Counted from the first letter of the stretch, positions 34,944 to 43,844 are shown. The stretch: 52,557 nt of DNA from Streptomyces olivochromogenes (GCF_021538895.1 NZ_JADDRL010000070.1:1-52557), one strand, 5' to 3'. The notes: generated by a model not told the origin, from the sequence alone. Translations and numbers: made by a program.

Positions 34944-35651
34944 TCAGGAGGAGCGAGCGCTGCGTACCAGGGTGTCGAAGAGGTTCTGTTGGGAGGAATC
35001 TGTGGACGCGGTGTCCTCCGGATGCCACTGCACTGCGGTGAACCAGCTTTCCGCTCTGGGGAGTTCGAGGGCCTCTACGGTGCCGTCCTCGGCGATGGCG
35101 GCTACGGTCAGGCCGTTGCCCAGGCGGTCCACCCGCTGGTGGTGGTAGCAGGATACTTCAGCCTTTTCGGCACCCACGGCCTGAGCCGTCCGCGTTCCTG
35201 GTCGGATGGTCACCGGGTGCAGCAGATGGCGGTGCTCCAGGTCGGGGCCGCCCATGTCCTGGTGAAGGCTGCCGCCGAGGGCGACATTGACGATCTGCAG
35301 GCCGCGGCAGATCGCCAGCAGCGGGAGCCTCGACTCCAGTGCTCGCCGGGCGACTTCGAGGTCGAAGGCGTCTTGGAGGTCGTCGACGTCGTAGACGCTG
35401 TCGTGCTTGTCGGTGGCGCCGTAGCAGTACGGGGCGATGTCACCGCCGCCGGGCAGCAGGACGCCGTCGAAGCGGACGAGCCGGGCGGCGACATCGGTTT
35501 CGGCGGGGTCCGACGGGTGAATGCTCACTGGTTCTCCGCCGGCCCGCCAGACGGCCTCGACGAGCATGCGGGCGTTGGCTTCAGCGGCGTACCGCAGCGC
35601 GGAGGCGGTGGCGGAGAAGCGTGCCGGAATGGCTATCAACGGGCGCGTCAC
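34944..35651 (-). CDS. puuD: PuuD-like gamma-glutamyl hydrolase (class I glutamine amidotransferase fold)
   Basis: 235 residues from GTG 35651. The start overlaps the dehydrogenase stop as GTGA. Motifs: FDGVLLPGGGDIAPYCYG, the nucleophile elbow LLAICRGLQIVNVALGGSLH (Cys115) and the catalytic QWHPED. This is the peptidase C26 family of PuuD, which releases the acid from gamma-glutamyl-aminoacyl products such as gamma-glutamyl-GABA. It is the last gene of the hpa/amine operon. Together with the synthetase at 43845 and the dehydrogenase at 35648, it completes most of a gamma-glutamylation route; the FAD oxidase (PuuB) is not in the window. Confidence 0.85.
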   Translation of the reverse strand: MTRPLIAIPARFSATASALRYAAEANARMLVEAVWRAGGEPVSIHPSDPAETDVAARLVRFDGVLLPGGGDIAPYCYGATDKHDSVYDVDDLQDAFDLEVARRALESRLPLLAICRGLQIVNVALGGSLHQDMGGPDLEHRHLLHPVTIRPGTRTAQAVGAEKAEVSCYHHQRVDRLGNGLTVAAIAEDGTVEALELPRAESWFTAVQWHPEDTASTDSSQQNLFDTLVRSARSS

Positions 35652-37138
35652 AGCTGGATCCAGGTGGTCTTGAGCTCGGTGTACTTCTCCAGGGCGTGCA
35701 CGGATTTGTCGCGGCCGCTGCCCGACTGCTTCATTCCGCCGAAGGGGACGGTCAGGTCACCCTCCTCATAGCAGTTGACCCAGACCGTCCCGGCCTTCAG
35801 CGCGCGGGAGACCCGGTGGGCGGTGGACAGATCGGAGGTCCACAGACCGGCGGCGAGGCCGTACTCGGTGGCGTTCGCCAGTCGTACGGCCTCGTCCAGG
35901 TCGTCGAAGGTGAGGACGGACAGCACGGGACCGAAGATCTCCTCGCGCGCCAGCCGCATGCCCGGGTCGACGCGGTCGAAGACGGTGGGCTGCAGGAAGC
36001 TGCCGCCGGTGGCGGTCAGGACGCGTTCTCCGCCGTTGAGCAGGCGGGCGCCCTCGGCCCGGCCGCCGGCTATGTGCCCGAGGACGCGATCCAGGTGGCC
36101 CCGTGAGGCCAGAGCGCCCATCTCGATGGCCGGGTCGAGGGGATCGCCGACCTTGAGTTCCCGCGCCCGCCGGACCACTGCGTCGGTGACCTGCTCGGCG
36201 ATCGAGGAGTGCACCAGGAGCCGTGAGGGGGCGGTGCACATCTCACCCTGGTTGAAGAAGATGCCCCAGGCGGCGGTGGCCGCGGCCTTCTCCAGGTCGG
36301 GCGCGTCGGGGAGGACGATGTTGGGCGACTTGCCACCCAGCTCCAGCCAGACCCGCTTGAGGTTGGAGTCGGCCGCGTAGCGCAGGAAGTGGCGGCCGAC
36401 GGCGGTGGAGCCGGTGAAGGCCAGAACGTCGACGTCCGGGTGCAGGCCGATCGCCCGTCCGGCGGTCGGGCCGTCACCGGTGACGACGTTGAGGACGCCC
36501 GGGGGTAGGCCGGCATCGGTGCCGATCCTGCCGAGCAGCAGGGCCGACAGGGGGGACGACTCGGACGGCTTCAGGACGACGGTGCACCCTGCGGCGAGGG
36601 CGGGGGCGACTTTCCAGCTCGCCAGGGTGAGCGGGAAGTTCCAAGGTACGACCGCGCCGACCACGCCGGCTGGCTCCCGGGTGACGAGGGCGAGGGTGTC
36701 GGGGGCGGTGTGCGGGGACTCGTCGGTGAGCTTGTCGGCCAGTTGCCCGTACCAGCGGAAGGTGGTGATGGCGGCGCGCAGTTCGATGTCGTACGCGTCG
36801 GTGATCGGCTTGCCCATCTCCAGGCTGATGGTGAGGGCGAGCTGCTCGCGTCGCTCCTCGAGGAGTTCGGCGATCCGCAACAGGATCCGGCCGCGGTCGG
36901 CGGGGGCCAGGCGTGGCCAGGGGCCGGAGTCGAAGGCGCGGCGGGCGGCCGCGACCGCGAGATCGACCTCGGCCTCGCCCGCGTCGGGGACATGGGTGAG
37001 GACCTGTCCGTCGCGGGGCGCGACGACGGCGAAGGCCGCGCCGCCGCCGCTTTCGGATCGGCCGTCGATGTGGTGCTGGGTGGGCAGGCCGAGTTCCCTG
37101 GCCCGAATCAGCAGTTCTTCGTGGGTGACGTTGCGCAT
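35648..37138 (-). CDS. Aldehyde dehydrogenase (PuuC/betaine-aldehyde type)
   Basis: 496 residues from ATG 37138. NAD(P)-binding region VVPWNFPLTLASWKVAPALA, catalytic Glu266 in WLELGGKSPN and catalytic Cys301 in NQGEMCTAPSR; the C-terminal GGMKQSGSGRDKSVHALEKY TELK motif is that of gamma-glutamyl-aminobutyraldehyde or betaine-aldehyde dehydrogenases. It oxidises an aldehyde to the acid with NAD(P). Its position directly before the PuuD-like gene (4-base overlap) suggests a gamma-glutamylated aldehyde or an arylacetaldehyde as substrate. An alternative upstream start at 37207 would overlap the preceding gene. Confidence 0.88.
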   Translation of the reverse strand: MRNVTHEELLIRARELGLPTQHHIDGRSESGGGAAFAVVAPRDGQVLTHVPDAGEAEVDLAVAAARRAFDSGPWPRLAPADRGRILLRIAELLEERREQLALTISLEMGKPITDAYDIELRAAITTFRWYGQLADKLTDESPHTAPDTLALVTREPAGVVGAVVPWNFPLTLASWKVAPALAAGCTVVLKPSESSPLSALLLGRIGTDAGLPPGVLNVVTGDGPTAGRAIGLHPDVDVLAFTGSTAVGRHFLRYAADSNLKRVWLELGGKSPNIVLPDAPDLEKAAATAAWGIFFNQGEMCTAPSRLLVHSSIAEQVTDAVVRRARELKVGDPLDPAIEMGALASRGHLDRVLGHIAGGRAEGARLLNGGERVLTATGGSFLQPTVFDRVDPGMRLAREEIFGPVLSVLTFDDLDEAVRLANATEYGLAAGLWTSDLSTAHRVSRALKAGTVWVNCYEEGDLTVPFGGMKQSGSGRDKSVHALEKYTELKTTWIQL

Positions 37139-37158
37139 GGGTGTCTCCGTACGGCCCG

Positions 37159-37965
37159 TCACTCGGCGCCGGAGGTGCCGGTCTCGAGGAGCCGCCCGCC
37201 GTCCCACACGACGCCGACCTGCCGGTAGTACGCGCCGATCGGCTCACGGATCTCCAGACGGGCCAGCTCCTCGGTGGGCGACTCGAACAGTTCCAGCTCG
37301 GCGTCGCCGACCCAGGGTCGACCGCCCTCGAAGGAGGCCGCTCCGGACTCGATCAGCTCGTCCAGCGCGAGCCCCTCGCCTTTCTCGATGGACGGCAGCC
37401 AGCGGTGGTGGACCATCGGACGGGCGTTGACGAAGCCATTCGCCTCTGACGGCTCGCGCAGCGTCACCACGGCCTGCGCGAGGCGCCGGTCGGCGGCGGC
37501 GAGGGTCGCGCCGAACCGTGCCCCGGCCTCGATACGGGGCGCCGGCCCGTAGGGGTGCGGGTGAGTCTGGTGGATGGAGCCGAGCTTCTTCGGATAGCCC
37601 TGGTGCAGTCCGCGGGCGATCGCGAAGTCCTTGTCGACCCAGATGTACACGCAGCGTGTGTAGGTCTGGCCCTTGTACTTGCAGCGGACAACAGCGAACG
37701 CCTCCTTGTACTGGGAGCGCACCGGGTCCAGCAGTTCCTCCCCCGACGCCGAGCAGGACTGCCAGTCGGCCCAGATCAGCGCCACCGCGCCGGGGTCCTC
37801 GTCGGCGAGCTCCAGCGGCTCGGGCAGCAGTTCGCGCACCCGGGCAGGGTCGGTGCGGTACTCCACGGTCAGCAGGTCGCCGGAGTACCGCCAGGGCGGG
37901 GAGGGGATGAGCGACGAGGCGCCCGTCGCCGTCTTGGGGTGGAAGTAGCCACGGACACGGGCCAT
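37159..37965 (-). CDS. Acetoacetate-decarboxylase-family enzyme
   Basis: 268 residues, GGAG before the ATG. The family signature includes PPWRYSGDLLTVEYRTDPAR, CKYKGQTYTRCVYIWVDKDF and GYPKKLGSIHQ; the first Lys of PKK is the Schiff-base lysine of acetoacetate decarboxylase. Family members decarboxylate beta-keto acids or catalyse aldol/dehydration reactions through an imine. In this operon the natural guess is a step on a ring-cleavage keto acid, for example a decarboxylation otherwise done by the second half of HpaG. Start and length are normal. It is 20 bp ahead of the dehydrogenase. Confidence 0.82.
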   Translation of the reverse strand: MARVRGYFHPKTATGASSLIPSPPWRYSGDLLTVEYRTDPARVRELLPEPLELADEDPGAVALIWADWQSCSASGEELLDPVRSQYKEAFAVVRCKYKGQTYTRCVYIWVDKDFAIARGLHQGYPKKLGSIHQTHPHPYGPAPRIEAGARFGATLAAADRRLAQAVVTLREPSEANGFVNARPMVHHRWLPSIEKGEGLALDELIESGAASFEGGRPWVGDAELELFESPTEELARLEIREPIGAYYRQVGVVWDGGRLLETGTSGAE

Positions 37966-38120
37966 GTCGTCATGCTCCAGAAGGGTTCGGCAGAGGCGGC
38001 GACGCCACCTGCGGCGGATGGGGAAGAGAGGATCAGCCGACGCGTGAGGTCATGGGCCGGGTGCCCGGGGTTCCGGCTCTCCGCGGCAGGGCGGCCGTGG
38101 GCCGGTGGCACCCGGGACGG

Positions 38121-39485
38121 TCATGAACGGGCGAGCCGCTCCAGCCGTTCGTGCAGGTGCTCGACGTAGGTCTCGGACTCGGGCTTCATCAGCACGCTGC
38201 GCAGGATCCGCGCGCCGGCGGCGTCCGCGGTGATCTTCGGATGGCGTGCGGTGAAGCGCTCGGCGCCCACGCGGAGGGTGCTGAGGAAAACCGGGTCCTC
38301 GCTGTCGGTCATCCCCTCTTGCAGGATGCGGTTGCTGGCCGCATCGATCTCGGAGAGGGTGTGGCCGGCCGTCAGCGGGAAGTAGCTGACGATGTCCAGC
38401 TGCGGGGGCTGGTAGAGCTCCAGGTACTCGGATCCCTCGATCAGTTCTGACCAGTGCAGTGCCGCACGCCGGCCGGCCGCCAGCACTTGGCCCAGTCCCT
38501 GGCGGGTGGGCGGCAGCAGCTGGAAGGTGAGCCACAGTGCGGCGGCCGCCGCACCGGCGCGGGAACACTCCAGGCTGATCTCGCCCAGGTGCAGTTCCTC
38601 AGAGGTGAAGTAGGTGTACGGCGAGTCGTGCAGGTAGAACCGGCCGACGGAGGGGTCGCGGAAGAGGACGGCGCCGCAGCCGTAGGGCTGCAGACCGTGC
38701 TTGTGCGGGTCCACCACGATCGAGTCGGCCCGGGCGACGGCCTGCCAGGGCTCGGCCGGCAGGCCCTCGGGGCCGTCCGCGCCGGCCAGCAGCGTGAAGA
38801 AGCCGCCGTAGGCGGCGTCGACGTGGATCCGCACGCCGTAGCGCTCCCGCAGTGCCAGCGCGTCGTGGACCGGCTCGATGGCGCCAAGCCCGGTGGTGCC
38901 GGCGGTGAGTACGACGGTGCCGACCCGCCCGCCGCGCAGCAGCTCCTCCAGCGCATCGAGGTCCATGCGGCCAAGGCTGTCGGTGGGGACGGGGAAGCCT
39001 TCCACGCCGAGAACGCCGCACATCCGGCCGTGCGTGTAGTGGGCCTCGGTGCTGTACGCGATGCCCTTGCCGGGGTGCAGTTCGCGGGCGACGAAGAGGG
39101 CTTCGAGGTTGGCGATGGTGCCGCTGGTGGTCAGGTGGCCCAGGTGGGTGTCGTAACCGAACATGGTGGCCAGTTGCTGGACCACCTCACGTTCCATCGC
39201 GGCGGTGGCCGGCCCGCCGTCCAGGGCGTGGTTGTTCGGGTTGATCAGCATCGCGGTCAGTTGGCCCACGACGGCCGCTGGATGCGGTGGCTTGAGCATC
39301 TGGCCCGCGTAGCGGGGATGGAAGAAGGGGTAGTTGTCCTTCAGACGCTCGGTGAAGACCTCGAACGCGGCCGCAAACCGACTGTCGTCGACGGCCAGCG
39401 CCGGGTGCGGGTCGAAGGGGCCGAAGGTCTTCGCCCACTCGGCGTTCGACGCGACCGCCGCGGTCAGCCACTTGTTCAGATCCAT
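38121..39485 (-). CDS. PLP-dependent group II decarboxylase (aromatic L-amino acid decarboxylase-like)
   Basis: 454 residues, AGGAAG before the ATG. Typical motifs: PPHPAAVVGQLTAMLINPNN, GHLTTSGTIANLEALFVARE (PLP phosphate site), IHVDAAYGGFFTLLAGADG (Asp for the pyridine nitrogen), and VDPHKHGLQPYG with Schiff-base Lys262. It belongs with Tyr/DOPA/Glu decarboxylases and should turn an amino acid into its amine. Surrounded by homoprotocatechuate genes, tyrosine or DOPA are the likely substrates, giving tyramine or dopamine. It shares the operon; a 155-bp gap after it may hold a second promoter. Confidence 0.87.
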   Translation of the reverse strand: MDLNKWLTAAVASNAEWAKTFGPFDPHPALAVDDSRFAAAFEVFTERLKDNYPFFHPRYAGQMLKPPHPAAVVGQLTAMLINPNNHALDGGPATAAMEREVVQQLATMFGYDTHLGHLTTSGTIANLEALFVARELHPGKGIAYSTEAHYTHGRMCGVLGVEGFPVPTDSLGRMDLDALEELLRGGRVGTVVLTAGTTGLGAIEPVHDALALRERYGVRIHVDAAYGGFFTLLAGADGPEGLPAEPWQAVARADSIVVDPHKHGLQPYGCGAVLFRDPSVGRFYLHDSPYTYFTSEELHLGEISLECSRAGAAAAALWLTFQLLPPTRQGLGQVLAAGRRAALHWSELIEGSEYLELYQPPQLDIVSYFPLTAGHTLSEIDAASNRILQEGMTDSEDPVFLSTLRVGAERFTARHPKITADAAGARILRSVLMKPESETYVEHLHERLERLARS

Positions 39486-39528
39486 CTCGTCACACTTCCT
39501 TCATCTCGCCTGTTCATGTGGTGCGGGC

Positions 39529-40374
39529 TCAGCGCCGGGGCGGGCGGATGCCGCGGAACTCCCAGTCGCCGCCGAGCGCGGTGGACAGCACTTCCTCGGA
39601 CTCGGTGGGCTGGGCGCCGACGTCGCTACGGATGGCGGTCGGGCCGGTGACGATGTGGTTGGTGAGCCTGCCCAGGCCCTCCGCCTCGACCTCGACGACG
39701 TCGCCCGGCTGGACGGGCCGCGAGTTGGCCGGGGTGCCGGAGAGGAGGACGTCTCCGGGGTAGAGGGTGATGGTGCGGGCGATGTCGGCGACGAGGTAGT
39801 GCATGTCCCACTTCATCTCGTCGGTCGAGCCGTCCTGGACGACCTCGCCGTTGACGTACGTCCGCAGACTCTTGCCGTGGAAGTCCCAGTCGGTGACCAG
39901 GCCGGGGCCGAGCGGGCAGAGGGTGTCGGAACCTTTGACGCGGAGCATGGAGCCCGCGTCGGTGTCGCGGAAGTCGTGCAGGCCGTAGTCGTTGGCGACG
40001 GTGTAGCCCGCGATGTACTCCCCCGCCTCGGCCGGGGAGACGTTCCGTGCCGTCCTCCCGATGACGATGGCGACCTCGCCCTCGTAGTTGAGCCACTTGC
40101 AGCCCTCGGGGCGGACGATCGCCCCCTTGTGGGAGTTCAGGGACGAAGTCGGCTTGTGGAAGTACGTGGGGGCGTCGGGCAGACCGATCCGGAACTCCTC
40201 CACCCGGCTGCGGTGGTTGAGGTGGACGGCGATCACCTTCGAGGGCACCACCGGGGGCAGGTGCTGCGCATCCTCTGTCTTCACGCGGCGGCCGTCCGCG
40301 GCGACCAGTTCGTCCCCGTCGACGGTGACCTGGACGGCGGCACCATCCAGCAGGATGCGGCGGTATTCGGGCAT
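39529..40374 (-). CDS. hpaG: Fumarylacetoacetate-hydrolase-family enzyme, HpaG/HpcE-like isomerase
   Basis: 281 residues; AGGAG before the ATG. The FAH core has KVIAVHLNHRSRVEEFRIG, YFHKPTSSLNSHKGAI, EGEVAIVIG (metal-binding Glu), VANDYGLHDFRDTD and RTITLYPGDVLLSGTPANSR. In the homoprotocatechuate route this family isomerises 5-carboxymethyl-2-hydroxymuconate and decarboxylates the product. The classic HpaG has two fused FAH halves (about 430 residues); this one has a single half, so one activity may be supplied elsewhere, such as by the decarboxylase-family enzyme downstream. It lies 9 bp after hpaD. Confidence 0.82.
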   Translation of the reverse strand: MPEYRRILLDGAAVQVTVDGDELVAADGRRVKTEDAQHLPPVVPSKVIAVHLNHRSRVEEFRIGLPDAPTYFHKPTSSLNSHKGAIVRPEGCKWLNYEGEVAIVIGRTARNVSPAEAGEYIAGYTVANDYGLHDFRDTDAGSMLRVKGSDTLCPLGPGLVTDWDFHGKSLRTYVNGEVVQDGSTDEMKWDMHYLVADIARTITLYPGDVLLSGTPANSRPVQPGDVVEVEAEGLGRLTNHIVTGPTAIRSDVGAQPTESEEVLSTALGGDWEFRGIRPPRR

Positions 40375-40383
40375 GGCGGGCTC

Positions 40384-41319
40384 CTAGATACGGCTGTGGG
40401 GGGAGCGTGCGGACGGGGAGGCGGGCAGGCCGGTGCCGGTCCAGCCCCCGGCCGGGCGGTCGAACCACAGGTGGACCTGGCCGGTGCCGACGGAGTTCTC
40501 GTACTCGCCGTACTGGCGGGCCTTCGCCACGCACGCCCGCTCACCGAGCGCGCCGGCCATCATCAGGTAGTGGAAGAACTTCGCCTCCGGCTTGAACTTC
40601 CAGAAGTCGTCCATGGTGTCGATGACCTTGTCGTGCCGGCCCTCCTTGAACCAGGCGATCCGCTCCTCGTCGGCCGCGCGTGCCTCGGGGGTGAAGATGT
40701 GCACCGGGTCGCTGGCCTCGTGGTCGCGGATCTCGCGCAGCGGCCAGAAGGTGTGGGACAGGGCGCCGGAGGCGATCAGCAGCACCCGGCGGCCCGACGT
40801 GGCGGCTATGCCGTCCGCGAGGGCGCGGCCGAGGCGCAGGTGGTCCTCCATGTCGCCGGTCTGGCAGACGCCGATGGTCACCCAGCGCTTGTCGGACAGT
40901 CCCTCGCCGAGGAACTTCCAGAGGTTGACGGTCGCGTAGTAGACCGGCAGATACGCGTCGTCGATCGCCGTGATGAACGTGCCGTGCTTGTCGGTAAACT
41001 TCGCGATATTTTGGGCGAGTTCGGGGTCGCCGGGGAAGTCGTACGGCATGCGGCACATGCCGCGGGGCAGCTCCTCGGAGGTGAACAGGCCCGCCCGCCG
41101 GTCCTGCGCCGTCACCACGAACTCGACGGTGGTGGCCCAGTGGGAGTCCAGGACGACGACGGTGTCGTAGCCGTCGTACTCGAAGACATCCCTGCGGAGC
41201 TGTTCCAGGCCGGTGACGAGGGTGATCTCCTTGCCTTCGTTCAGCGCCAGGCGCTCCGGCCTCGGGAGCACGATGGTGGGGACGTGGGAGAGCAGGCCCG
41301 CGCCGACGATCTCACCCAT
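40384..41319 (-). CDS. hpaD: 3,4-dihydroxyphenylacetate 2,3-dioxygenase (class III extradiol)
   Basis: 311 residues. LigB-type metal and active-site segments: GAGLLSHVPTIVLPRPE (first His ligand), YDTVVVLDSHWATTVEF (second), LIASGALSHTFWPLREIRDH (catalytic region) and HYLMMAGALGERACVAKARQ (the Glu/Asp region). It cleaves homoprotocatechuate to 5-carboxymethyl-2-hydroxymuconate semialdehyde using Fe(II) and O2 in the cytoplasm. It overlaps hpaE by 8 bases and precedes the FAH gene by 9, a tight operon. The C-terminal tail (GTGLPASPSARSPHSRI) is low-complexity and may be specific to this strain. Confidence 0.9.
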   Translation of the reverse strand: MGEIVGAGLLSHVPTIVLPRPERLALNEGKEITLVTGLEQLRRDVFEYDGYDTVVVLDSHWATTVEFVVTAQDRRAGLFTSEELPRGMCRMPYDFPGDPELAQNIAKFTDKHGTFITAIDDAYLPVYYATVNLWKFLGEGLSDKRWVTIGVCQTGDMEDHLRLGRALADGIAATSGRRVLLIASGALSHTFWPLREIRDHEASDPVHIFTPEARAADEERIAWFKEGRHDKVIDTMDDFWKFKPEAKFFHYLMMAGALGERACVAKARQYGEYENSVGTGQVHLWFDRPAGGWTGTGLPASPSARSPHSRI

Positions 41320-42781
41320 GGTTCGTCCATCCCTTCGGGGCGGTGACGGTGTTCTTCACGTCGCAGTAGAAGTCGAAGCTCCAGGCGCCGCCCTCGCGGC
41401 CGACCCCGGAGAGGCGGGAGCCGCCGAACGGGGCCTTCAGGTCGCGGACGAAGAAGCAGTTGACCCACACGGTGCCCGCCACCAGCCGGGCACTGACGCG
41501 TTCGGCGCGCTCCAAGTCGCCAGTGGCGAGGGTGGCGGCGAGCCCGAAGCGGGTACCGTTGGCGAGGCGGACGGCTTCCTCCTCGTCTGCGAAGGTCTGC
41601 AGGGTCAGGACCGGGCCGAAGACCTCCTCCTGCACGATCTCCGAGTCCTGCGTGACGTCGGTGAGGAGCGTGGGCGCGTAGTACAGGCCCTCCTTGCGGT
41701 GGCCACCGATCACCGCTTTGGCCCCTGCCGCGAGCGCACGCTGCACGAAGCCGTCGATCTTCTCCAGCTGACGAGGGTGGATGTTCGGCCCGATGTCGGT
41801 GGTCCCATCGCGCGGGTCACCCTGCTTCAGAGCGGACGCCTTCTCGACGAACCGGCGGGTGAACTCCTCCACGATGGGCTCCTCGACCAGCAACCGGGTG
41901 CCTGCCAGGCACACCTGGCCGGCGTTGTCGTACTGGTCCACCGCCAGGTCCACGGCCAGGTCCAGGTCCGCGTCGGCGAACACCAGCAACGGCGACTTGC
42001 CGCCCAGTTCCAGACTGAGCGGGGTGAGGTTGGCGACGGCCGACTCTGCGATCCGCCGGGCCGTCGGCACGGAGCCGGTGAAGCTGATCCGCCGCACGTC
42101 CGGATGCGAGGTCAGCGCGCTGCCGATCTCCGAGCCGTAGCCCTGGACGAGGTTGAGGACACCGGCCGGGAGCCTGGCCTCCGCGGCGATGTCCGCGAGC
42201 AGCGAGGCGGTCAGCGGCGACCACTCGGCCGGCTTGAGGACCACCGTGTTGCCCGCCGCGAGGGCCGGGGCGACCTTCCAGGTGGCCAGCATGAGCGGGG
42301 CGTTCCACGGGGTGATCAGCGCGCAGGGGCCGGCCGGGTCCCAACTGACGTGGTTGGTGTGGCCACGGGTCTGGAAGTCCTCGTGGCCCAGCCTCAGCAG
42401 CCAGTCCGCGAAGAAGCGGAAGTTGTGCGCGACGCGGGGCATCACGCCGTGCCGATGGGAGCGGAGCAGAGCGCCGTTGTCGGTGGTCTCGACGATCGCC
42501 AGGTCCTCGAGCCGCTTTTCCACACCGTCGGCGATCGCGTGCAGGATCCGGGCGCGTTCGGAGCGCGGGGTGCGGGACCAGCCGGGGAAGGCGGCCTTCG
42601 CGGCGGCCACCGCGGCCGCCGCCTCCGTCGCGGTGCCCCGGGCGATCTCACCCAGAACGCTGCCGTCGATCGGTGAGACGTCGGTGAACGTCTGGCTGGA
42701 GGCGACGCGCTCGCCTCCGATCCAGTGCCGGGTGTCTACCGATACCCCGGCGACGACAGCTTTTTGGGGCTCGCGGGTCAT
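41312..42781 (-). CDS. hpaE: 5-carboxymethyl-2-hydroxymuconate semialdehyde dehydrogenase
   Basis: 489 residues. ALDH motifs: TPWNAPLMLATWKVAPALAA (cofactor), Glu258 in LELGGKSPLLVFADAD, Cys291 in AGQVCLAGTR, and the C-terminal FGGSRLSGVGREGGAWSFDF. Position directly before hpaD, the overlap, and the match to HpaE-type sequences (HNFRFFADWLLR) make it the enzyme for the semialdehyde made by HpaD. It is the first gene of the operon; its promoter and operators are at 42800-42870. No other features are odd. Confidence 0.88.
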   Translation of the reverse strand: MTREPQKAVVAGVSVDTRHWIGGERVASSQTFTDVSPIDGSVLGEIARGTATEAAAAVAAAKAAFPGWSRTPRSERARILHAIADGVEKRLEDLAIVETTDNGALLRSHRHGVMPRVAHNFRFFADWLLRLGHEDFQTRGHTNHVSWDPAGPCALITPWNAPLMLATWKVAPALAAGNTVVLKPAEWSPLTASLLADIAAEARLPAGVLNLVQGYGSEIGSALTSHPDVRRISFTGSVPTARRIAESAVANLTPLSLELGGKSPLLVFADADLDLAVDLAVDQYDNAGQVCLAGTRLLVEEPIVEEFTRRFVEKASALKQGDPRDGTTDIGPNIHPRQLEKIDGFVQRALAAGAKAVIGGHRKEGLYYAPTLLTDVTQDSEIVQEEVFGPVLTLQTFADEEEAVRLANGTRFGLAATLATGDLERAERVSARLVAGTVWVNCFFVRDLKAPFGGSRLSGVGREGGAWSFDFYCDVKNTVTAPKGWTNHG

Positions 42782-42799
42782 GTCCCGACCTCCGTTTCG

Positions 42800-42870
42800 T
42801 TTGACCCCAAATAAATACGCGGGGACGTTTGTGTGTCAAGGGATTCCCGACGTTTATTTGATTCCAAACG
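42800..42870 (-). promoter_or_regulatory. hpaE promoter with two MarR operators
   Basis: Minus-strand TTGACA (42834-42839) and TATTTA (42812-42817) are separated by 16 bp. Two related sites face each other: TTTGACCCCAAA (42800-42811) over the -10/start region and TTTGATTCCAAA (42857-42868) upstream. Both extend to CGTTTG...CAAATAAA. A repressor there would block the polymerase. Confidence 0.65.
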
Positions 42871-42996
42871 TTACGGCGAGGAGGCGCCCCCCGCCCCCGA
42901 AGCAGCAGCCCCACCGGGACCATGAGTGAGTACCGCCACCTCGGGAGATGAGCGCGGACCCTGGGGTGAACCAGGGCCCCGACAGCCCGGCCCGAC

Positions 42997-43614
42997 CTAC
43001 GGGCGCGGGCGGCGGCCCGAGCGACGCGGGGCGAGGTTCTCGCCGTCGAGCAGCTCGCGCCTGCGCTGCTCGCCGTGTTCCTCGAGCCGGCTGACGATGG
43101 CGCGCAGGCTCTCGGCGAGCCGGAGGCACTCCTCAGGACCGAGCGGGGCGGCGACGAACGCCTCTTCCTCGTTGAATGCCGGGAACAGCTCCTCCATGAG
43201 CTTCTCCCCCTGGGGGCTCAGCGAGAGCAGGACGCGGCGGCGATCCTCGGGATGGGCGGAGCGAACCACGAGGCCGCGCGATTCGAGGGTACGAGAGATC
43301 CCGGTCAGCGTGCCCTTGGAAATGCCGGCCTCCTCGGCCACCGACCAGGTCTCCGCCTCACCCCAGATCCACAGCACCCACAGCACGACGAAGCCGGTCC
43401 AGGTCAGCTCGTGCGGACGCAACACCGAGTTCTCCAGATGCTGGCGCACCGCCGCGGCCGCCCGGTGAATGTTGCCCACGGCCGCCATGGCCTCGCGCTG
43501 CAGGGTCAGGCCGCCCAGTCGCCGCTGTATGGCCTGTTCGGTCTCGGTGATGGATCGGCGGGGCCCGGGCACAGGCTCCTCCTCGACCTCGGGGCGGCAT
43601 GAGGCCGCCGACAT
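42997..43614 (-). CDS. MarR-family regulator (HpaR-like)
   Basis: 205 residues from ATG 43614. A helical N-terminus (RRSITETEQAIQRRLGGLTL, AAVGNIHRAAAAVRQHLEN) leads to the winged helix: LTWTGFVVLWVLWIWGEAET, WSVAEEAGISKGTLTGISRT (recognition helix) and the wing RSAHPEDRRRVLLSLSPQGE. This is a normal MarR layout with long ends. It is divergent from the synthetase and upstream of the hpa operon, and matching palindromes are at all three promoters. It therefore most likely represses the cluster until an aromatic ligand binds, as HpaR does. Autoregulation is suggested by the site 6 bases upstream of its start. Confidence 0.87.
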   Translation of the reverse strand: MSAASCRPEVEEEPVPGPRRSITETEQAIQRRLGGLTLQREAMAAVGNIHRAAAAVRQHLENSVLRPHELTWTGFVVLWVLWIWGEAETWSVAEEAGISKGTLTGISRTLESRGLVVRSAHPEDRRRVLLSLSPQGEKLMEELFPAFNEEEAFVAAPLGPEECLRLAESLRAIVSRLEEHGEQRRRELLDGENLAPRRSGRRPRP

Positions 43615-43617
43615 GTT

Positions 43618-43633
43618 CGTTTGCGATCAAATG
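43618..43633. promoter_or_regulatory. MarR autoregulatory operator
   Basis: CGTTTGCGATCAAATG, a palindrome of the same type as the hpaE and synthetase sites, sits directly before the marR start codon. Confidence 0.6.
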
Positions 43634-43729
43634 TATCCCGTGAAGCCGCCGGGGCAGTGACCTTGAGTCTTGGGTGGCGGCCGGGAGATTCCGCTCGCCC
43701 CTCTTGTGGGCGGCGCCCCCAGCTCATAT

Positions 43730-43745
43730 CGTTTGACATCAAACG
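43730..43745. promoter_or_regulatory. Perfect MarR palindrome upstream of the synthetase
   Basis: CGTTTGACATCAAACG is a perfect 16-bp palindrome. Its TTGACA (43733-43738) could double as a -35 box for the downstream gene. It lies 100 bp before the TTG start at 43845. Confidence 0.65.
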
Positions 43746-43844
43746 ACTACCCCTGGCGTCACCGGCCGGTCATCAAGCCGCACAAATTCCGCGCGAGCAC
43801 ATCAGACAGAATGCAACTCTTCGTCGCCACCTCTGGAGTATCCC

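Noticed and set aside
39334..41346. 670-codon plus-strand frame, and a similar 487-codon frame at 41213-42676
   Set aside because: Both are mirror frames of the hpa genes caused by GC-rich third positions; the minus-strand products have all the enzyme motifs.
42926..43602. Plus-strand frames opposite the MarR gene
   Set aside because: Mirror frames; the minus strand has the complete winged helix and the operators fit it.
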